Shown here: piece after piece, positions 20,613 to 29,409 of the stretch
How the letters are laid out: every line of letters begins with the position of its first letter
Numbering within the stretch: position 1 is the first letter of the stretch
Source of the DNA: Rheinheimera faecalis
GTDB taxonomy: Bacteria; Pseudomonadota; Gammaproteobacteria; Enterobacterales; Alteromonadaceae
Assembly (NCBI RefSeq): GCF_021290965.1
Contig: NZ_JAJOYT010000001.1
Coordinates: forward strand, 186,001-250,000
Length of the DNA stretch: 64,000 bases
Reading direction: 5' to 3'
Made by a program: the position numbers and the translations under genes
Notes under the pieces: model-generated
The model's input: only the letters and a program-made list of their open reading frames with translations
What the model was told of the DNA's origin: nothing
The model's database searches: none

Positions 20613-21803
20613 GTGGAAATTAAAGTCCCGGTACTACCAGAATCAGTTGCAGACGCAACAATCGCCACCTGGCATGTAAAAACAGGTGAAGCCGTTAGCC
20701 GTGATCAAGTCCTGGTTGACATTGAAACCGATAAAGTTGTACTTGAAGTCGTGGCTCAGGCCGATGGCGTCATGGGTGAAATCGTTCACGCTGAAGGTGC
20801 AACTGTATTAGCTGAACAAGTGATTGGTCACATGAACGCTGGCGCTGCAGCTCCTGCCGCCGCACCTGCTGCTAAAGCTGACGCTGCTCCGGCCGCTGCT
20901 GCTCCTGCTGCAGAATCAGATGACGTGTTAACTCCATCTGTTCGTCGCCTGATCGCTGAAAAAGGCTTAGACGCTGCTAAAATCCAGGGTTCTGGTAAAA
21001 ATGGCCGTGTCACTAAAGAAGACGTAGAGAAATTCTTAAGCAGTGCACCAGCTGCTCCTGCTAAAGCTGCAGCTGTTGCAGCTCCTGCTCCGGTACAAGG
21101 TGACCGTTCACAAAAACGTGTGCCTATGACACGTTTACGTAAAACCATCGCGAACCGTCTGTTAGAAGCGAAAAACTCTACAGCCATGTTAACGACCTTC
21201 AACGAAGTGAACATGAAACCAATTATGGAACTGCGTAAGCAGTATCAGGACGTGTTTGAAAAGCGTCACGGTATCCGTTTAGGTTTTATGTCTTTCTACG
21301 TGAAAGCCGTAACAGAAGCGCTGAAACGTTTCCCTGAAGTGAACGCTGCTATCGATGGCGATGACATCGTGTATCACAACTACTTCGACGTCAGCATCGC
21401 TGTGTCTACACCTCGTGGTCTGGTTACACCAGTTCTGCGTGACTGTGACAAAATGAACCTGGCTGAAATCGAAAAAGCTATCAAAGACTTAGCCTTAAAA
21501 GGCCGTGACGGTAAGCTGTCTATGGACGACTTAACGGGCGGTAACTTCACTATCACTAACGGTGGTGTGTTTGGCTCTCTGATGTCTACTCCAATCATCA
21601 ACCCGCCACAATCCGCTATTCTGGGTATGCACAAAATCCAGGACCGCGTTATGGTTGTTGACGGCAAGATGGAAATTCTGCCGATGATGTACTTAGCCCT
21701 GTCATACGACCACCGTATCATCGATGGTAAAGAGTCAGTAGGCTTCCTGGTGACTATCAAAGAATTACTGGAAGATCCAACCCGTATTCTGCTGGATATC
21801 TAA
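20613..21803 (+). CDS. sucB: SucB, dihydrolipoyl succinyltransferase (E2)
   Basis: E2 core of the 2-oxoglutarate dehydrogenase complex. The lipoyl domain carries the lipoylated K41 in [11 protein letters not shown]. An Ala/Pro-rich linker (about 77-103) follows, then the E3/E1-binding domain '[20 protein letters not shown]', a second Ala/Pro linker (about 147-160) and the catalytic domain with H367 and D371 in SYDHRIIDG. The start is GTG with AAGGTG upstream. No lpd (E3) gene is in the window; E3 must come from elsewhere. Confidence 0.97.
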   Translation: MEIKVPVLPESVADATIATWHVKTGEAVSRDQVLVDIETDKVVLEVVAQADGVMGEIVHAEGATVLAEQVIGHMNAGAAAPAAAPAAKADAAPAAAAPAAESDDVLTPSVRRLIAEKGLDAAKIQGSGKNGRVTKEDVEKFLSSAPAAPAKAAAVAAPAPVQGDRSQKRVPMTRLRKTIANRLLEAKNSTAMLTTFNEVNMKPIMELRKQYQDVFEKRHGIRLGFMSFYVKAVTEALKRFPEVNAAIDGDDIVYHNYFDVSIAVSTPRGLVTPVLRDCDKMNLAEIEKAIKDLALKGRDGKLSMDDLTGGNFTITNGGVFGSLMSTPIINPPQSAILGMHKIQDRVMVVDGKMEILPMMYLALSYDHRIIDGKESVGFLVTIKELLEDPTRILLDI

Positions 21804-21825
21804 TATCTGGAAAAAGTAACTAAAA

Positions 21826-21856
21826 ATGCTGTTGTTTTATAGCAACAGCATTTTTT
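21826..21856 (+). terminator. Terminator after sucB
   Basis: ATGCTGTTG (21826-21834) pairs with CAACAGCAT (21843-21851) and is followed by six T. It separates sucAB from sucCD. Confidence 0.85.
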
Positions 21857-21873
21857 ATCAGACTGATTGGCAC

Positions 21874-21879
21874 TATAAT
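21874..21879 (+). promoter_or_regulatory. sucCD promoter -10
   Basis: A consensus TATAAT lies 18 bp after the sucB terminator and 70 bp before the sucC start. The -35 region falls in the T-rich end of the terminator and is not a good match. It implies that sucCD can be transcribed independently of sucAB. Confidence 0.6.
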
Positions 21880-21949
21880 ACGCGCCGATCTAAAGGTCAG
21901 GTTGCACCTCCGGTGTAGCCTTCAATGTCAAAATGAACGGAAAATAGCC

Positions 21950-23119
21950 ATGAATTTGCACGAGTATCAGGGTAAACAACTGTTTGCCCAATATGGTTTG
22001 CCTGTATCGAAAGGCATCGCCGCAGCAACTGTTGAAGAAGCGGTAGAAGCTGCAGATAAAATCGGCGGCGACATGTTTGTTGTCAAGGCTCAGGTTCACG
22101 CTGGTGGTCGCGGTAAAGCGGGCGGCGTTAAACTGGTTAAGAGCAAAGAAGACATCAGAGCTTTTGCTGAAAAATGGCTTGGTAAGCAACTGGTTACTTA
22201 CCAGACAGACGAAAAAGGTCAGCCTGTAAGTCGTATCCTGGTTGAACCTTGTACTGACATCGCTAAAGAACTGTATTTAGGTGCAGTAGTAGACCGTTCT
22301 TCACGTCGTATCGTGTTTATGGCGTCTACTGAAGGCGGCGTGGAAATTGAAACTGTTGCCCACGAAACTCCGGAAAAAATTCTGAAAGCTGCAATCGATC
22401 CACTGGTAGGCGCTCAGCCATTCCAGGGTCGTGAATTAGCATTCAAATTAGGCCTGGAAGGCAAGCAAGTGAACCAATTCGTGAAAATCTTCATGGGTCT
22501 GGCTCAACTGTTTAAAGACAAAGATTTAGCTCTGCTGGAAGTGAACCCTCTGGTTATCACTCCTGCTGGCGATCTGCACTGCTTAGATGCCAAACTGGTT
22601 ATCGACGGCAACGCTCTGTACCGTCACCCTGATTTAAAAGCTATGCAGGATCCTTCACAGGAAGATCCACGTGAAGCACATGCTGCTTCATGGGAATTGA
22701 ACTACGTAGCTTTAGGTGGCGACATCGGCTGTATGGTTAACGGTGCTGGTTTAGCTATGGGTACAATGGACATCGTTAAATTACACGGTGGCCAACCAGC
22801 TAACTTCCTGGACGTTGGCGGCGGTGCGACTAAAGAACGTGTAGTTGAAGCCTTCAAAATTATCCTGTCTGATGACGCTGTTAAAGCGGTATTCATCAAC
22901 ATTTTCGGCGGTATCGTTCGTTGCGATATGATTGCTGAAGGTGTTATCGGCGCAGTGAAAGAAGTCGGCGTGAAAGTACCAGTTGTTGTTCGTCTGCAAG
23001 GTAACAATGCAGAACTGGGTGCTAAAGTGCTGTCTGAAAGCGGCCTGAATATTATCGCTGACACAGACCTGACTAGTGCTGCCAAGCAAGTAGTTGCTGC
23101 TGCAGCGGCTAAGGCATAA
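21950..23119 (+). CDS. sucC: SucC, succinyl-CoA synthetase beta subunit
   Basis: ATP-grasp subunit that binds nucleotide in the substrate-level phosphorylation step. It begins [18 protein letters not shown], the conserved SucC N-terminus, which fixes the start at 21950 rather than at an in-frame ATG 48 bp upstream. '[15 protein letters not shown]' and '[15 protein letters not shown]' are family signatures. Length is 389. sucD follows after 10 bp. Confidence 0.97.
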   Translation: MNLHEYQGKQLFAQYGLPVSKGIAAATVEEAVEAADKIGGDMFVVKAQVHAGGRGKAGGVKLVKSKEDIRAFAEKWLGKQLVTYQTDEKGQPVSRILVEPCTDIAKELYLGAVVDRSSRRIVFMASTEGGVEIETVAHETPEKILKAAIDPLVGAQPFQGRELAFKLGLEGKQVNQFVKIFMGLAQLFKDKDLALLEVNPLVITPAGDLHCLDAKLVIDGNALYRHPDLKAMQDPSQEDPREAHAASWELNYVALGGDIGCMVNGAGLAMGTMDIVKLHGGQPANFLDVGGGATKERVVEAFKIILSDDAVKAVFINIFGGIVRCDMIAEGVIGAVKEVGVKVPVVVRLQGNNAELGAKVLSESGLNIIADTDLTSAAKQVVAAAAAKA

Positions 23120-23129
23120 GGGGTAATCC

Positions 23130-24002
23130 ATGAGCGTTTTAATTAATAAAGATACCAAAGTAATTTGTCAGGGCTTCACTGGTGCTCAGGGTACTTTCCA
23201 CTCTGAACAAGCCATTGCTTACGGCACTAAAATGGTTGGTGGTGTGACTCCTGGTAAAGGCGGTCAAACTCACTTAGGTTTACCAGTATTCAATACAGTT
23301 AAAGAAGCAGTAGAAGCGACTGGTGCAGAAGCATCAGTCATTTACGTACCTGCAGCTTTCTGTAAAGATTCTATCCTGGAAGCTGCAAACGGTGGCATCA
23401 AGCTGATCGTTTGTATCACTGAAGGCATTCCTACACTGGATATGCTGGATGCTAAAGTACGTTGTGACGAATTAGGCGTACGCTTAATTGGCCCTAACTG
23501 CCCAGGCGTAATCACTCCAGGCGAATGTAAAATTGGTATCATGCCAGGCCACATTCACTTACCAGGTAAAGTTGGTATTGTTTCACGTTCAGGCACTCTG
23601 ACGTATGAAGCAGTAAAACAAACTACGGACTACGGTTTCGGCCAGTCTACTTGTGTAGGCATCGGTGGTGACCCAATCCCAGGTTCTAACTTCATCGACA
23701 TCCTGAAATTATTCCAGGACGATCCACAAACTGAAGCCATCGTAATGATCGGTGAAATCGGTGGTTCAGCTGAAGAAGAAGCTGCTGCTTATATCAAGCA
23801 ACACGTGACTAAGCCAGTTGTGTCTTACATTGCCGGTGTAACTGCACCAGCTGGTAAGCGCATGGGCCACGCAGGCGCTATCATCTCTGGTGGTAAAGGT
23901 ACAGCTGACGAGAAGTTCGCTGCACTGGAAGACGCAGGCGTGAAAACAGTGAAAAGCTTAGCCGATATCGGTAAAGCACTGAAAGAACTGACTGGCTGGT
24001 AA
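23130..24002 (+). CDS. sucD: SucD, succinyl-CoA synthetase alpha subunit
   Basis: CoA-binding subunit that is phosphorylated on histidine during catalysis. '[19 protein letters not shown]' is the N-terminal CoA-binding region and the phospho-histidine is H247 in [11 protein letters not shown]. Length is 290. AGGGGT precedes the ATG. A strong terminator follows and ends the TCA block. Confidence 0.97.
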   Translation: MSVLINKDTKVICQGFTGAQGTFHSEQAIAYGTKMVGGVTPGKGGQTHLGLPVFNTVKEAVEATGAEASVIYVPAAFCKDSILEAANGGIKLIVCITEGIPTLDMLDAKVRCDELGVRLIGPNCPGVITPGECKIGIMPGHIHLPGKVGIVSRSGTLTYEAVKQTTDYGFGQSTCVGIGGDPIPGSNFIDILKLFQDDPQTEAIVMIGEIGGSAEEEAAAYIKQHVTKPVVSYIAGVTAPAGKRMGHAGAIISGGKGTADEKFAALEDAGVKTVKSLADIGKALKELTGW

Positions 24003-24025
24003 TCCAACCTTTAGTAATTTCTGCT

Positions 24026-24056
24026 AAAAAACCCGTCCTTGTGACGGGTTTTTTTA
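24026..24056 (+). terminator. Terminator after sucD
   Basis: ACCCGTC (24031-24037) pairs with GACGGGT (24043-24049) around a 5-nt loop, with a preceding A-run and eight T. It is a textbook intrinsic terminator and may work in both directions. Confidence 0.93.
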
Positions 24057-24138
24057 TCTTGTTCTGCTCTATATTGTTCTGTACAAGTATTTTTAAACTA
24101 CAACTCACTGGCTTTGTTGCGTTTGGTTTGGAGACTCA

Positions 24139-24648
24139 ATGAGCAAGAAAATAGAAGTAACTTTTTCATTATGTAAGCTGGTCTTGGAGTCCTGTGCATA
24201 TCGCAGAGCTTATTACTCCGAAGATGACTGTCTGAACCTTTGTGACAGTAGCCATTTTGTAAATTTCACAGCAACTAGCCTATTGAGTGTGGCGATATTA
24301 AAGTGGTGTGAACTGTTCGGATCGCATACTAATGAGTTCCATTGGAAGAAATCAGTTGTCGACGTAGATGGTTTTAAACAAAAGCTCTTTAATTCAGTCG
24401 GTGGCGAAGAGAAGTGGATATTTGTTCGAAATACCTTCAAGGTTGCACGGGACCAAGCCATAGCACATGTAGAGGATGGTGGGTCTAGATCTATCATTCA
24501 TCAACGGCACTTGGTAAATACTGTATCACTGCTGATTGAGGAACTGAAACAGATGACGAGAGATGCGAGTTTCGCAGATTTTTCTGTGTCTATTTATATG
24601 ACAGAGAAAGAACGTGATGCTCGCAGAATCATGGGCAACACCTTGTAA
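24139..24648 (+). CDS. HEPN-like hypothetical protein
   Basis: A 169-residue mostly helical soluble protein that I do not recognise as a named family. Residues 104-110 read RDQAIAH, an R-x5-H element following 'VRNTFKVA'. This fits the HEPN superfamily pattern (R-x4-6-H near a helix end), and the layout resembles AbiU2-type HEPN proteins. HEPN domains are often RNases in toxin-antitoxin or phage-defence systems. I see no partner antitoxin gene on either side, so the defence reading is inference only. GGAG 9 nt before the ATG supports the start. It is monocistronic, just after the sucD terminator, at the border of an accessory region. Confidence 0.55.
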   Translation: MSKKIEVTFSLCKLVLESCAYRRAYYSEDDCLNLCDSSHFVNFTATSLLSVAILKWCELFGSHTNEFHWKKSVVDVDGFKQKLFNSVGGEEKWIFVRNTFKVARDQAIAHVEDGGSRSIIHQRHLVNTVSLLIEELKQMTRDASFADFSVSIYMTEKERDARRIMGNTL

Positions 24649-24717
24649 TTCTCAATCTTAGATTCGTACTTCGAGCGATAGAACCACTGCATCATTTTCA
24701 CAAATAAAAAGCGGCTG

Positions 24718-24751
24718 AAGGGGTCAAGTCTTACTTTGCTCCCAACCCCTT
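24718..24751. repeat. GGGGTCA-type imperfect inverted repeat
   Basis: AAGGGGT (24718-24724) and ACCCCTT (24745-24751) form a 7-bp stem with a 20-nt loop in the gap between the HEPN-like gene and the ArsR gene. The arm reads GGGGTCAAGTC, similar to the GGGGTCAGA ends of the larger repeats at 52395 and 59366. The rest of the 24649-24846 gap is AT-rich and shows nothing else I can support. Confidence 0.35.
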
Positions 24752-24846
24752 AAATATTTAAAATCTCTCGTGTTCTTTCCTCTGCGAGTTTACGTCTTCA
24801 AATACTCAATTCTGAAATGACGCAGCTTATCTCTGGCCTATGCATT

Positions 24847-24910
24847 ATACTTAACCAAATGGTTGACAATTAATGATAACACGAGGATACTTAACCATAT
24901 GGTAAACAAT
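24847..24910 (+). promoter_or_regulatory. Duplicated ArsR-type operators around the promoter
   Basis: Two near-identical 24-mers start at 24847 and 24887 (exactly 40 bp apart, three differences). Each contains a palindrome: TTAACCAAATGGTTGA (24851-24866) and TTAACCATATGGTAAA (24891-24906). Between and over them lies a promoter, TTGACA (24863-24868), a 17-bp spacer and GATACT (24886-24891). The first operator covers the -35; the second covers the end of the -10, the expected start point and the ATG at 24899. This predicts autorepression by the ArsR-family product and a leaderless or nearly leaderless mRNA. Confidence 0.7.
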
Positions 24911-25237
24911 AAAAGTACACAACTGGATGCCGTGTTTCATGCTCTGGCTGATCCAACACGAAGGGCTATTATCGCCAGGTTAGCTCAAGCGCCTTGTGGT
25001 ATCAGCGAGCTGGCAGCACCTTTTGACATGACACTTGCTGCTATCTCCAAGCATATCAAAGTGCTGGAGGGCGCAGGCTTGCTGGTGCGCAGTATTGAAG
25101 GGCGTAATCACACCTGCCAGTTAAACACTGCGCCTATGCACGGTGGTATGGAATGGTTGCGTCATTATGAGAAGTTCTGGAATCAACGGCTGGACGCTCT
25201 TGTTACAGTGCTGAATACCGAAGATACAACAGCATAA
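24899..25237 (+). CDS. ArsR-family transcriptional regulator
   Basis: A 112-residue winged-helix repressor of the ArsR/SmtB superfamily. The HTH region spans 'LDAVFHALADPTRRAIIARL' and 'DMTLAAISKHIKVLEGAGLL', followed by a basic wing (RSIEGRNHTCQL). I see no CxC metal-binding motif in the recognition helix, so it is not a classical arsenic or zinc sensor. It belongs to the subgroup paired with SRPBCC/AHSA1 proteins, and such a gene follows. I use the ATG at 24899 (MVNNKSTQLDAV); an in-frame TTG at 24863 would lie in the -35 box. Confidence 0.9.
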   Translation: MVNNKSTQLDAVFHALADPTRRAIIARLAQAPCGISELAAPFDMTLAAISKHIKVLEGAGLLVRSIEGRNHTCQLNTAPMHGGMEWLRHYEKFWNQRLDALVTVLNTEDTTA

Positions 25238-25349
25238 AATCTGGCTGTTTATCATGGGTTTAGCTTAGTAGACGCGAGCATTTTGGTTAGTTTGTCACCC
25301 CTTGGTTCAGGCAACAGGGCTTGAGCCACTTCACAGAAGGATGTTCGAA

Positions 25350-25904
25350 ATGTCTGACTATGGTGTACTCCTTGCTCCCGATGTACTCAAGTTGGAGCGT
25401 TTGCTGCCAGGCCCGCTTGAACGTGTATGGCAGTACCTGACTGAATCCGATAAACGTGCGAAATGGTTAGCCGAAGGTCAGGTTGAACCTTGTATTGGCG
25501 GCAAAGTGGAACATACCTTTCGCAATTCAGAACTTAGCCCTGAGCATGATCTTCCTCCGCCTAAATACGCGGATTGCGCCGGAGCTGTGTCCATGCTGGG
25601 TAAGGTGACGACCTGGGATCCAATGCATCAGCTCAGTTACATATGGAACGAGGGCTCTGGTGCTGAGTCTGAAGTCAGCTTTACTCTGGAAGAGCAGGGC
25701 GAACAGGTGAAACTTACAGTGGTCCACCGTCTGCTGACCAATCCGGACGACCGATTGAGCGTAGCTGGTGGTTGGCACACCCACCTCAACATATTACGTG
25801 ATGTGCTGGAAGGCAAAACCCCAGCGGCGTTCTGGCGGGTGCATAGCTTGTTGGAGGAGGAATATAAGGTACTTTTTGCGGCTGCCTCTGCTTTTTCAAA
25901 GTAG
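25350..25904 (+). CDS. SRPBCC (AHSA1-like) family protein
   Basis: A 184-residue START-like fold protein of the AHSA1 group that binds hydrophobic ligands in a deep cavity. Family features are 'LERLLPGPLERVWQYLTESDKRAKWL', the mid-region YIWNEGSG, and 'GGWHTHLNILRDVLEGK' near the C-terminus. AGAAGG (25335-25340) favours ATG 25350 over ATG 25341 and over longer in-frame starts. It lies 112 bp downstream of the ArsR gene, the usual regulator/effector arrangement. The ligand is unknown. Confidence 0.88.
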   Translation: MSDYGVLLAPDVLKLERLLPGPLERVWQYLTESDKRAKWLAEGQVEPCIGGKVEHTFRNSELSPEHDLPPPKYADCAGAVSMLGKVTTWDPMHQLSYIWNEGSGAESEVSFTLEEQGEQVKLTVVHRLLTNPDDRLSVAGGWHTHLNILRDVLEGKTPAAFWRVHSLLEEEYKVLFAAASAFSK

Positions 25905-25970
25905 AAAGCCTGGAGCCCGGAGATAGCGGCTTTACCCGTCGTGCGTTGCGAATGCACTATAGAGATATAA

Positions 25971-25990
25971 GGGCACTGTGCGCAGTGCCC
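25971..25990. other. GC-rich hairpin after the SRPBCC gene
   Basis: GGGCACTG (25971-25978) pairs with CAGTGCCC (25983-25990) around a TGCG loop. No T-run follows on the plus strand. It may be a transcript-end stem for the ArsR-SRPBCC unit. I see nothing else in the gap before the convergent transporter gene. Confidence 0.45.
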
Positions 25991-26071
25991 TCCGGTTCTA
26001 GTCCTAAACAGCTTAAACGTTCCTTATGTTTACAGCAGGATAAAACTTAAGCAGATATATACAAACTAGCC

Positions 26072-27007
26072 CTATGCCCCACAGCCTTGAGGCTCAGAGC
26101 GCTGACGAATCATTTTCAGCAGTTGCGGTAACATCAGACCAAGCATAACGATCGCCATACCTGTCAGCTGAATAGCTGTAACTTCTTGCCCCATCATTAC
26201 TGCGGTTAAGGCGGCAAACACCGGAATTAAATTAAAGAACAATGCAGCAGAAGCAGAGCCCAGTTTTTGCACGCCATTTAAGAAAAACAGATACCCAACC
26301 ACAGTGCCAAATACACCTATGTAAAGCATCGCCAAAAGCTCGTTCAGAGAAAGATTGAGCAGTTCGGTGATAGGGTGAATATCTCCTTGCAAGCTATTGG
26401 CAGCCAAAATAAAAGCGTCTCCGGATAACATGCTGATCAAAGTAAAAGGCAGCACAGGTAACCAGTGGCTCATTTTTTGCGACGCCGTGGTGTAAGCCGA
26501 CCATAGCAGCATGGCCGTGATAATAGTGATATCGCCCTGGTTAAATTCAAACTGCAGCAGCGCCTGCCAGCTACCTTTAGTGATCACCAGCAATACACCG
26601 GCTAAACCAATCATCAAACTAAAAGCCTGAGCCCGGCTGATCCACTTGCGGGACATGGCGGAAACCATCAATAGCGTCACCAGTGGGCTTAGCGCCATCA
26701 CCAAAGCACCATTGGTGGCTGTTGTATGTTTCACTCCGGTAAATAGCAGCAAATTAAAACCGCCGACACCTATCAGGCTGATCCCAATCAACCAGGCGTA
26801 TTGCTGTAAGGTCAGTTTGGGCCAGCGTTCGGCTTTGAGTAGTAAATACAGCACCAGACAAAATGCAGCAATGCTGAAGCGCCACACCACTAGTGAGTTT
26901 TGCGACATATGCTCCAGTACTACTTTTGACACAGGAAACACACTTCCCCAACAAAAGACGCTGATTAATAACAATAAAATAGTAATAAAAGTGGATTGCT
27001 GTTTCAT
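26072..27007 (-). CDS. DMT-superfamily (EamA) transporter
   Basis: A 311-residue inner-membrane protein with about ten membrane helices arranged as two EamA repeats, typical of drug/metabolite exporters. The first repeat begins 'ILLLLISVFCWGSVFPVSKVV' and the second 'WSAYTTASQKMSH'. The substrate cannot be inferred. It is divergent from a LysR-type regulator with an 89-bp shared gap, the usual layout for a regulator controlling its neighbour. Confidence 0.88.
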   Translation of the reverse strand: MKQQSTFITILLLLISVFCWGSVFPVSKVVLEHMSQNSLVVWRFSIAAFCLVLYLLLKAERWPKLTLQQYAWLIGISLIGVGGFNLLLFTGVKHTTATNGALVMALSPLVTLLMVSAMSRKWISRAQAFSLMIGLAGVLLVITKGSWQALLQFEFNQGDITIITAMLLWSAYTTASQKMSHWLPVLPFTLISMLSGDAFILAANSLQGDIHPITELLNLSLNELLAMLYIGVFGTVVGYLFFLNGVQKLGSASAALFFNLIPVFAALTAVMMGQEVTAIQLTGMAIVMLGLMLPQLLKMIRQRSEPQGCGA

Positions 27008-27096
27008 AAGATTGATTTAGCAGGTGAACTTGCCTTACAGTTTATATATTTCATAAACAAAATAAATAATGACAATTAGCAGGTTAAATTCCAAAA
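27008..27096. promoter_or_regulatory. Shared DMT transporter / LysR control region
   Basis: This AT-rich divergent gap contains TTTAT-N7-ATAAA (27041-27057), an imperfect dyad with the T-N11-A geometry of LysR binding sites. It is a candidate operator for the adjacent regulator; the evidence is positional and weak. Confidence 0.35.
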
Positions 27097-27996
27097 ATGA
27101 AACCTAGTTACTCTCTTGATGATATGCGGCTGTTTTGGGTTGTGGCAGAGGCGGGCAGCTTTCGTCAGGCTGCGATTGTGCTTGGCATTCCGCCTTCTAC
27201 TTTAAGTCGTCGTATTAACGCTTTAGAACAAGCTTTGGGTTTGCGGCTGCTGCATCGTGACGCCCATCGTATTAATTTAACCGGAACCGGCCGTCAGTAT
27301 TTTGAGCGTTGTGGGCCGCTTTTTAGTGAACTGAATGATATTTCCGGTGAGCTCCATGCCGAAAAACACCAGCCAGCTGGTGTGCTCAGAATTGCAGTGC
27401 CTGTCAATACCATGTACCGCTGGCTGGCGACTGCATTAAATCAATTTCAGTTACGTTATCCCAAAATTGATTTAGATATACGTATGTCGAACTGGGTGAT
27501 TGATGTGGGCGAACATGCGATAGATTTAGCGATCCGGGTTGGCGAACCCACTTTGCAGGGATGGATAGCGAGGCCTTTGACCCTGGTGCAATCTTTGCTT
27601 TGCGCCAGTAGTCAGGCAACACAATGGCATCATATTCAGCATCCCTCAGAGCTAATCAATTACCCTCTGGTCGTCAGCAGCCCTATCAATGTATGGCGCT
27701 TTATTCATCAGCAGGATCAGCAGCAGATCGACTATAGTCCGCAGGGCAATATCCGGCTTTCGGTGGATGATATGAATATAGCGATGCAGGCCATTGAAGC
27801 TGGTGTAGGTATTGGCTATTTGCCTCGCAGGGTAGTGCAGGAATATATGCAACAAGGCCGGCTGGTTGCGCTTGCCACTGACTGGCAAGGACCAAAACGC
27901 GACACATACTTGTTATACCGCGACCGTGACAATCAGCCGTTGCGCTTACGTTTGCTGATTGAACATTTGCTCGAAGTAGCACCAAAAGAATATTAA
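27097..27996 (+). CDS. LysR-family transcriptional regulator
   Basis: 299 residues: an N-terminal winged HTH (LDDMRLFWVVAEAGSFRQAA, then 'GIPPSTLSRRINALEQALG') and a C-terminal periplasmic-binding-like effector domain. The sequence has the features of the subgroup that regulates divergent transporters or oxidoreductases (LLHRDAHRINLTGTG, and a DLAIRVGEP motif near residue 145). It probably controls the divergent EamA transporter. Confidence 0.93.
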   Translation: MKPSYSLDDMRLFWVVAEAGSFRQAAIVLGIPPSTLSRRINALEQALGLRLLHRDAHRINLTGTGRQYFERCGPLFSELNDISGELHAEKHQPAGVLRIAVPVNTMYRWLATALNQFQLRYPKIDLDIRMSNWVIDVGEHAIDLAIRVGEPTLQGWIARPLTLVQSLLCASSQATQWHHIQHPSELINYPLVVSSPINVWRFIHQQDQQQIDYSPQGNIRLSVDDMNIAMQAIEAGVGIGYLPRRVVQEYMQQGRLVALATDWQGPKRDTYLLYRDRDNQPLRLRLLIEHLLEVAPKEY

Positions 27997-28039
27997 GCTG
28001 GTGGAAGAGTTGTAAATTACATCTATGGCAGGATTCAGC

Positions 28040-28387
28040 ATGTCAGAACACCGCATTTTCAGCATGAAATTTTGCTCTGTTTATCCGCTTTACGTGCAAA
28101 AGGCTGAGCGCAAAGGCCGAACTAAAACAGAAGTGGATCAAATTATCAGTTGGCTGACAGGCTATAGTGCTGCCGAATTACAGCAGCAATTGGATCAGGG
28201 CACTGATTTTAGAAGCTTTTTTAATATGGCTCCTGCGATAAACCCCAGGATTGCTTTGATTAAAGGTGTGGTCTGTGGTGTTCGGGTGGAAGAAGTTGCA
28301 GATCCTTTGATGCAAAAAATCCGTTATTTAGACAAGCTGATTGATGAACTGGCTAAGGGGAAAAACATGGAAAAAATTCTGCGCTGA
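28040..28387 (+). CDS. DUF2200 family protein
   Basis: A 115-residue soluble protein of the DUF2200 family. The typical opening is [20 protein letters not shown], followed by '[19 protein letters not shown]'. The function is unknown. I start at ATG 28040 because AGGA lies 6-7 nt upstream and relatives begin close to the HRI motif; an in-frame ATG at 28025 has no ribosome site. It ends 9 bp from the convergent AraC gene. Confidence 0.88.
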   Translation: MSEHRIFSMKFCSVYPLYVQKAERKGRTKTEVDQIISWLTGYSAAELQQQLDQGTDFRSFFNMAPAINPRIALIKGVVCGVRVEEVADPLMQKIRYLDKLIDELAKGKNMEKILR

Positions 28388-28396
28388 TAGCAGCTG

Positions 28397-29308
28397 TTAT
28401 TGTGTTTTTACCAGCCTGTTTTCCTTAGCGTAACTGCTGGGAGATTGGCCCGTATAGCGACTGAAGGCAGTGCTGAATGCGCTGGCTGACTGATATCCGG
28501 TGCGGTCTGCCACTTCTGTTAAGCCTAAATCCAGGCGTCTTAATAAATCTTTGGCCAGTGCCATTCTCCAGCGCAGCAGGTATTCCATCGGCAATACACC
28601 CACGGTGTGGGAAAAACGCTGAAAAAATGCAGTACGCGATAAAGCCGATAACTGTGCCATGGCTGCAACAGTCCAGGAGCGAGCAGGATCGCGGTGAATT
28701 TCCCGAATCGCCAAAGCAACGCGCTCATCTGCCAGACCCCGCAATAAACCAGGTGGTGCATGCTCTGTGGCTGTGGAGCGCAATGCCTCAATCAACAAGA
28801 CTTCCACCAGCCTGCTTAACACCAGATCCTGACCAGCCAGAACACTTTGGCATTCGTCATTAATTAAACTCACCAGCACAGGCAGGCTTTTACTTTGGCG
28901 CAGATGCACTATGCCTGGCATCAGAGAAACTAATAAAGCGGAGTCGGGCGAATTAAACTCAAAATATCCCCCTAATAAGCGCACATCGGCAGGCCCTTCT
29001 GTGCGGCCGTGACGAATTTCTCCTGTAGCTAAAGCAGCAGCTTTGGAGTCAATCAGTTGTGGCGTAACTTTATCAAAACCCGACATGGTAAAACCCGGAG
29101 TTGTGGGCAGCAGGATAAAGTCACCTGCTTGTAAAGTAACGGGGTCCTGGCCATCTACGGCAAGCAAACAACCGCCTTCCAGCACAGCGCAAAAGCTTGG
29201 AAAACCAAAATCAGAATAACGTACAGCCCAAGCTCCGGCACCACTGATGCCTTTTGAGAATACAGTGCGGGGTTGTAGCAAGCTGATCACTTCCGTCAGC
29301 GGATCCAT
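28397..29308 (-). CDS. AraC-family regulator with cupin sensor domain
   Basis: 303 residues. The N-terminal half is a cupin-type ligand domain (AraC_binding/Cupin_6 style; 'YSDFGFPSFCAVLEGGCLL', then VTLQAGDFILLP). The C-terminal 100 residues form the double HTH (WTVAAMAQLSALSRTAFFQR and 'GLTEVADRTGYQSASAFSTA'). It is divergent from an SDR gene, and regulators of this kind frequently control an adjacent short-chain dehydrogenase. Confidence 0.93.
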   Translation of the reverse strand: MDPLTEVISLLQPRTVFSKGISGAGAWAVRYSDFGFPSFCAVLEGGCLLAVDGQDPVTLQAGDFILLPTTPGFTMSGFDKVTPQLIDSKAAALATGEIRHGRTEGPADVRLLGGYFEFNSPDSALLVSLMPGIVHLRQSKSLPVLVSLINDECQSVLAGQDLVLSRLVEVLLIEALRSTATEHAPPGLLRGLADERVALAIREIHRDPARSWTVAAMAQLSALSRTAFFQRFSHTVGVLPMEYLLRWRMALAKDLLRRLDLGLTEVADRTGYQSASAFSTAFSRYTGQSPSSYAKENRLVKTQ

Positions 29309-29338
29309 AAGATTTGAACTCTAAGTAATGAAATGTGA

Positions 29339-29357
29339 ACTATCGATTATAGATAGT
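29339..29357. promoter_or_regulatory. Inverted repeat between the araC-like and SDR genes
   Basis: ACTATC (29339-29344) and GATAGT (29352-29357) flank a 7-bp AT-rich centre in the 101-bp divergent gap. It is the only dyad in this gap and a reasonable candidate site for the AraC-like regulator, although AraC proteins more often use direct repeats. Confidence 0.4.
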
Positions 29358-29409
29358 ACAGTCATTATTCGCTACTTTTACCACAGCGAAACTAACTTAT
29401 GGAGATGCT

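Noticed and set aside
20828-21214. Minus-strand alanine-rich frame opposite sucB.
   Set aside because: It mirrors the Ala/Pro linkers of SucB and has no independent ribosome site or homology.
24718-24751. Intrinsic terminator for the HEPN-like gene.
   Set aside because: The 7-bp stem with a 20-nt loop lacks a T-run; recorded only as a weak repeat.
26045-26053. Single CTTAAG near the DMT transporter gene as a fourth PmrA-type box.
   Set aside because: Only one half-site is present; no second YTTAAK lies 11 bp away.
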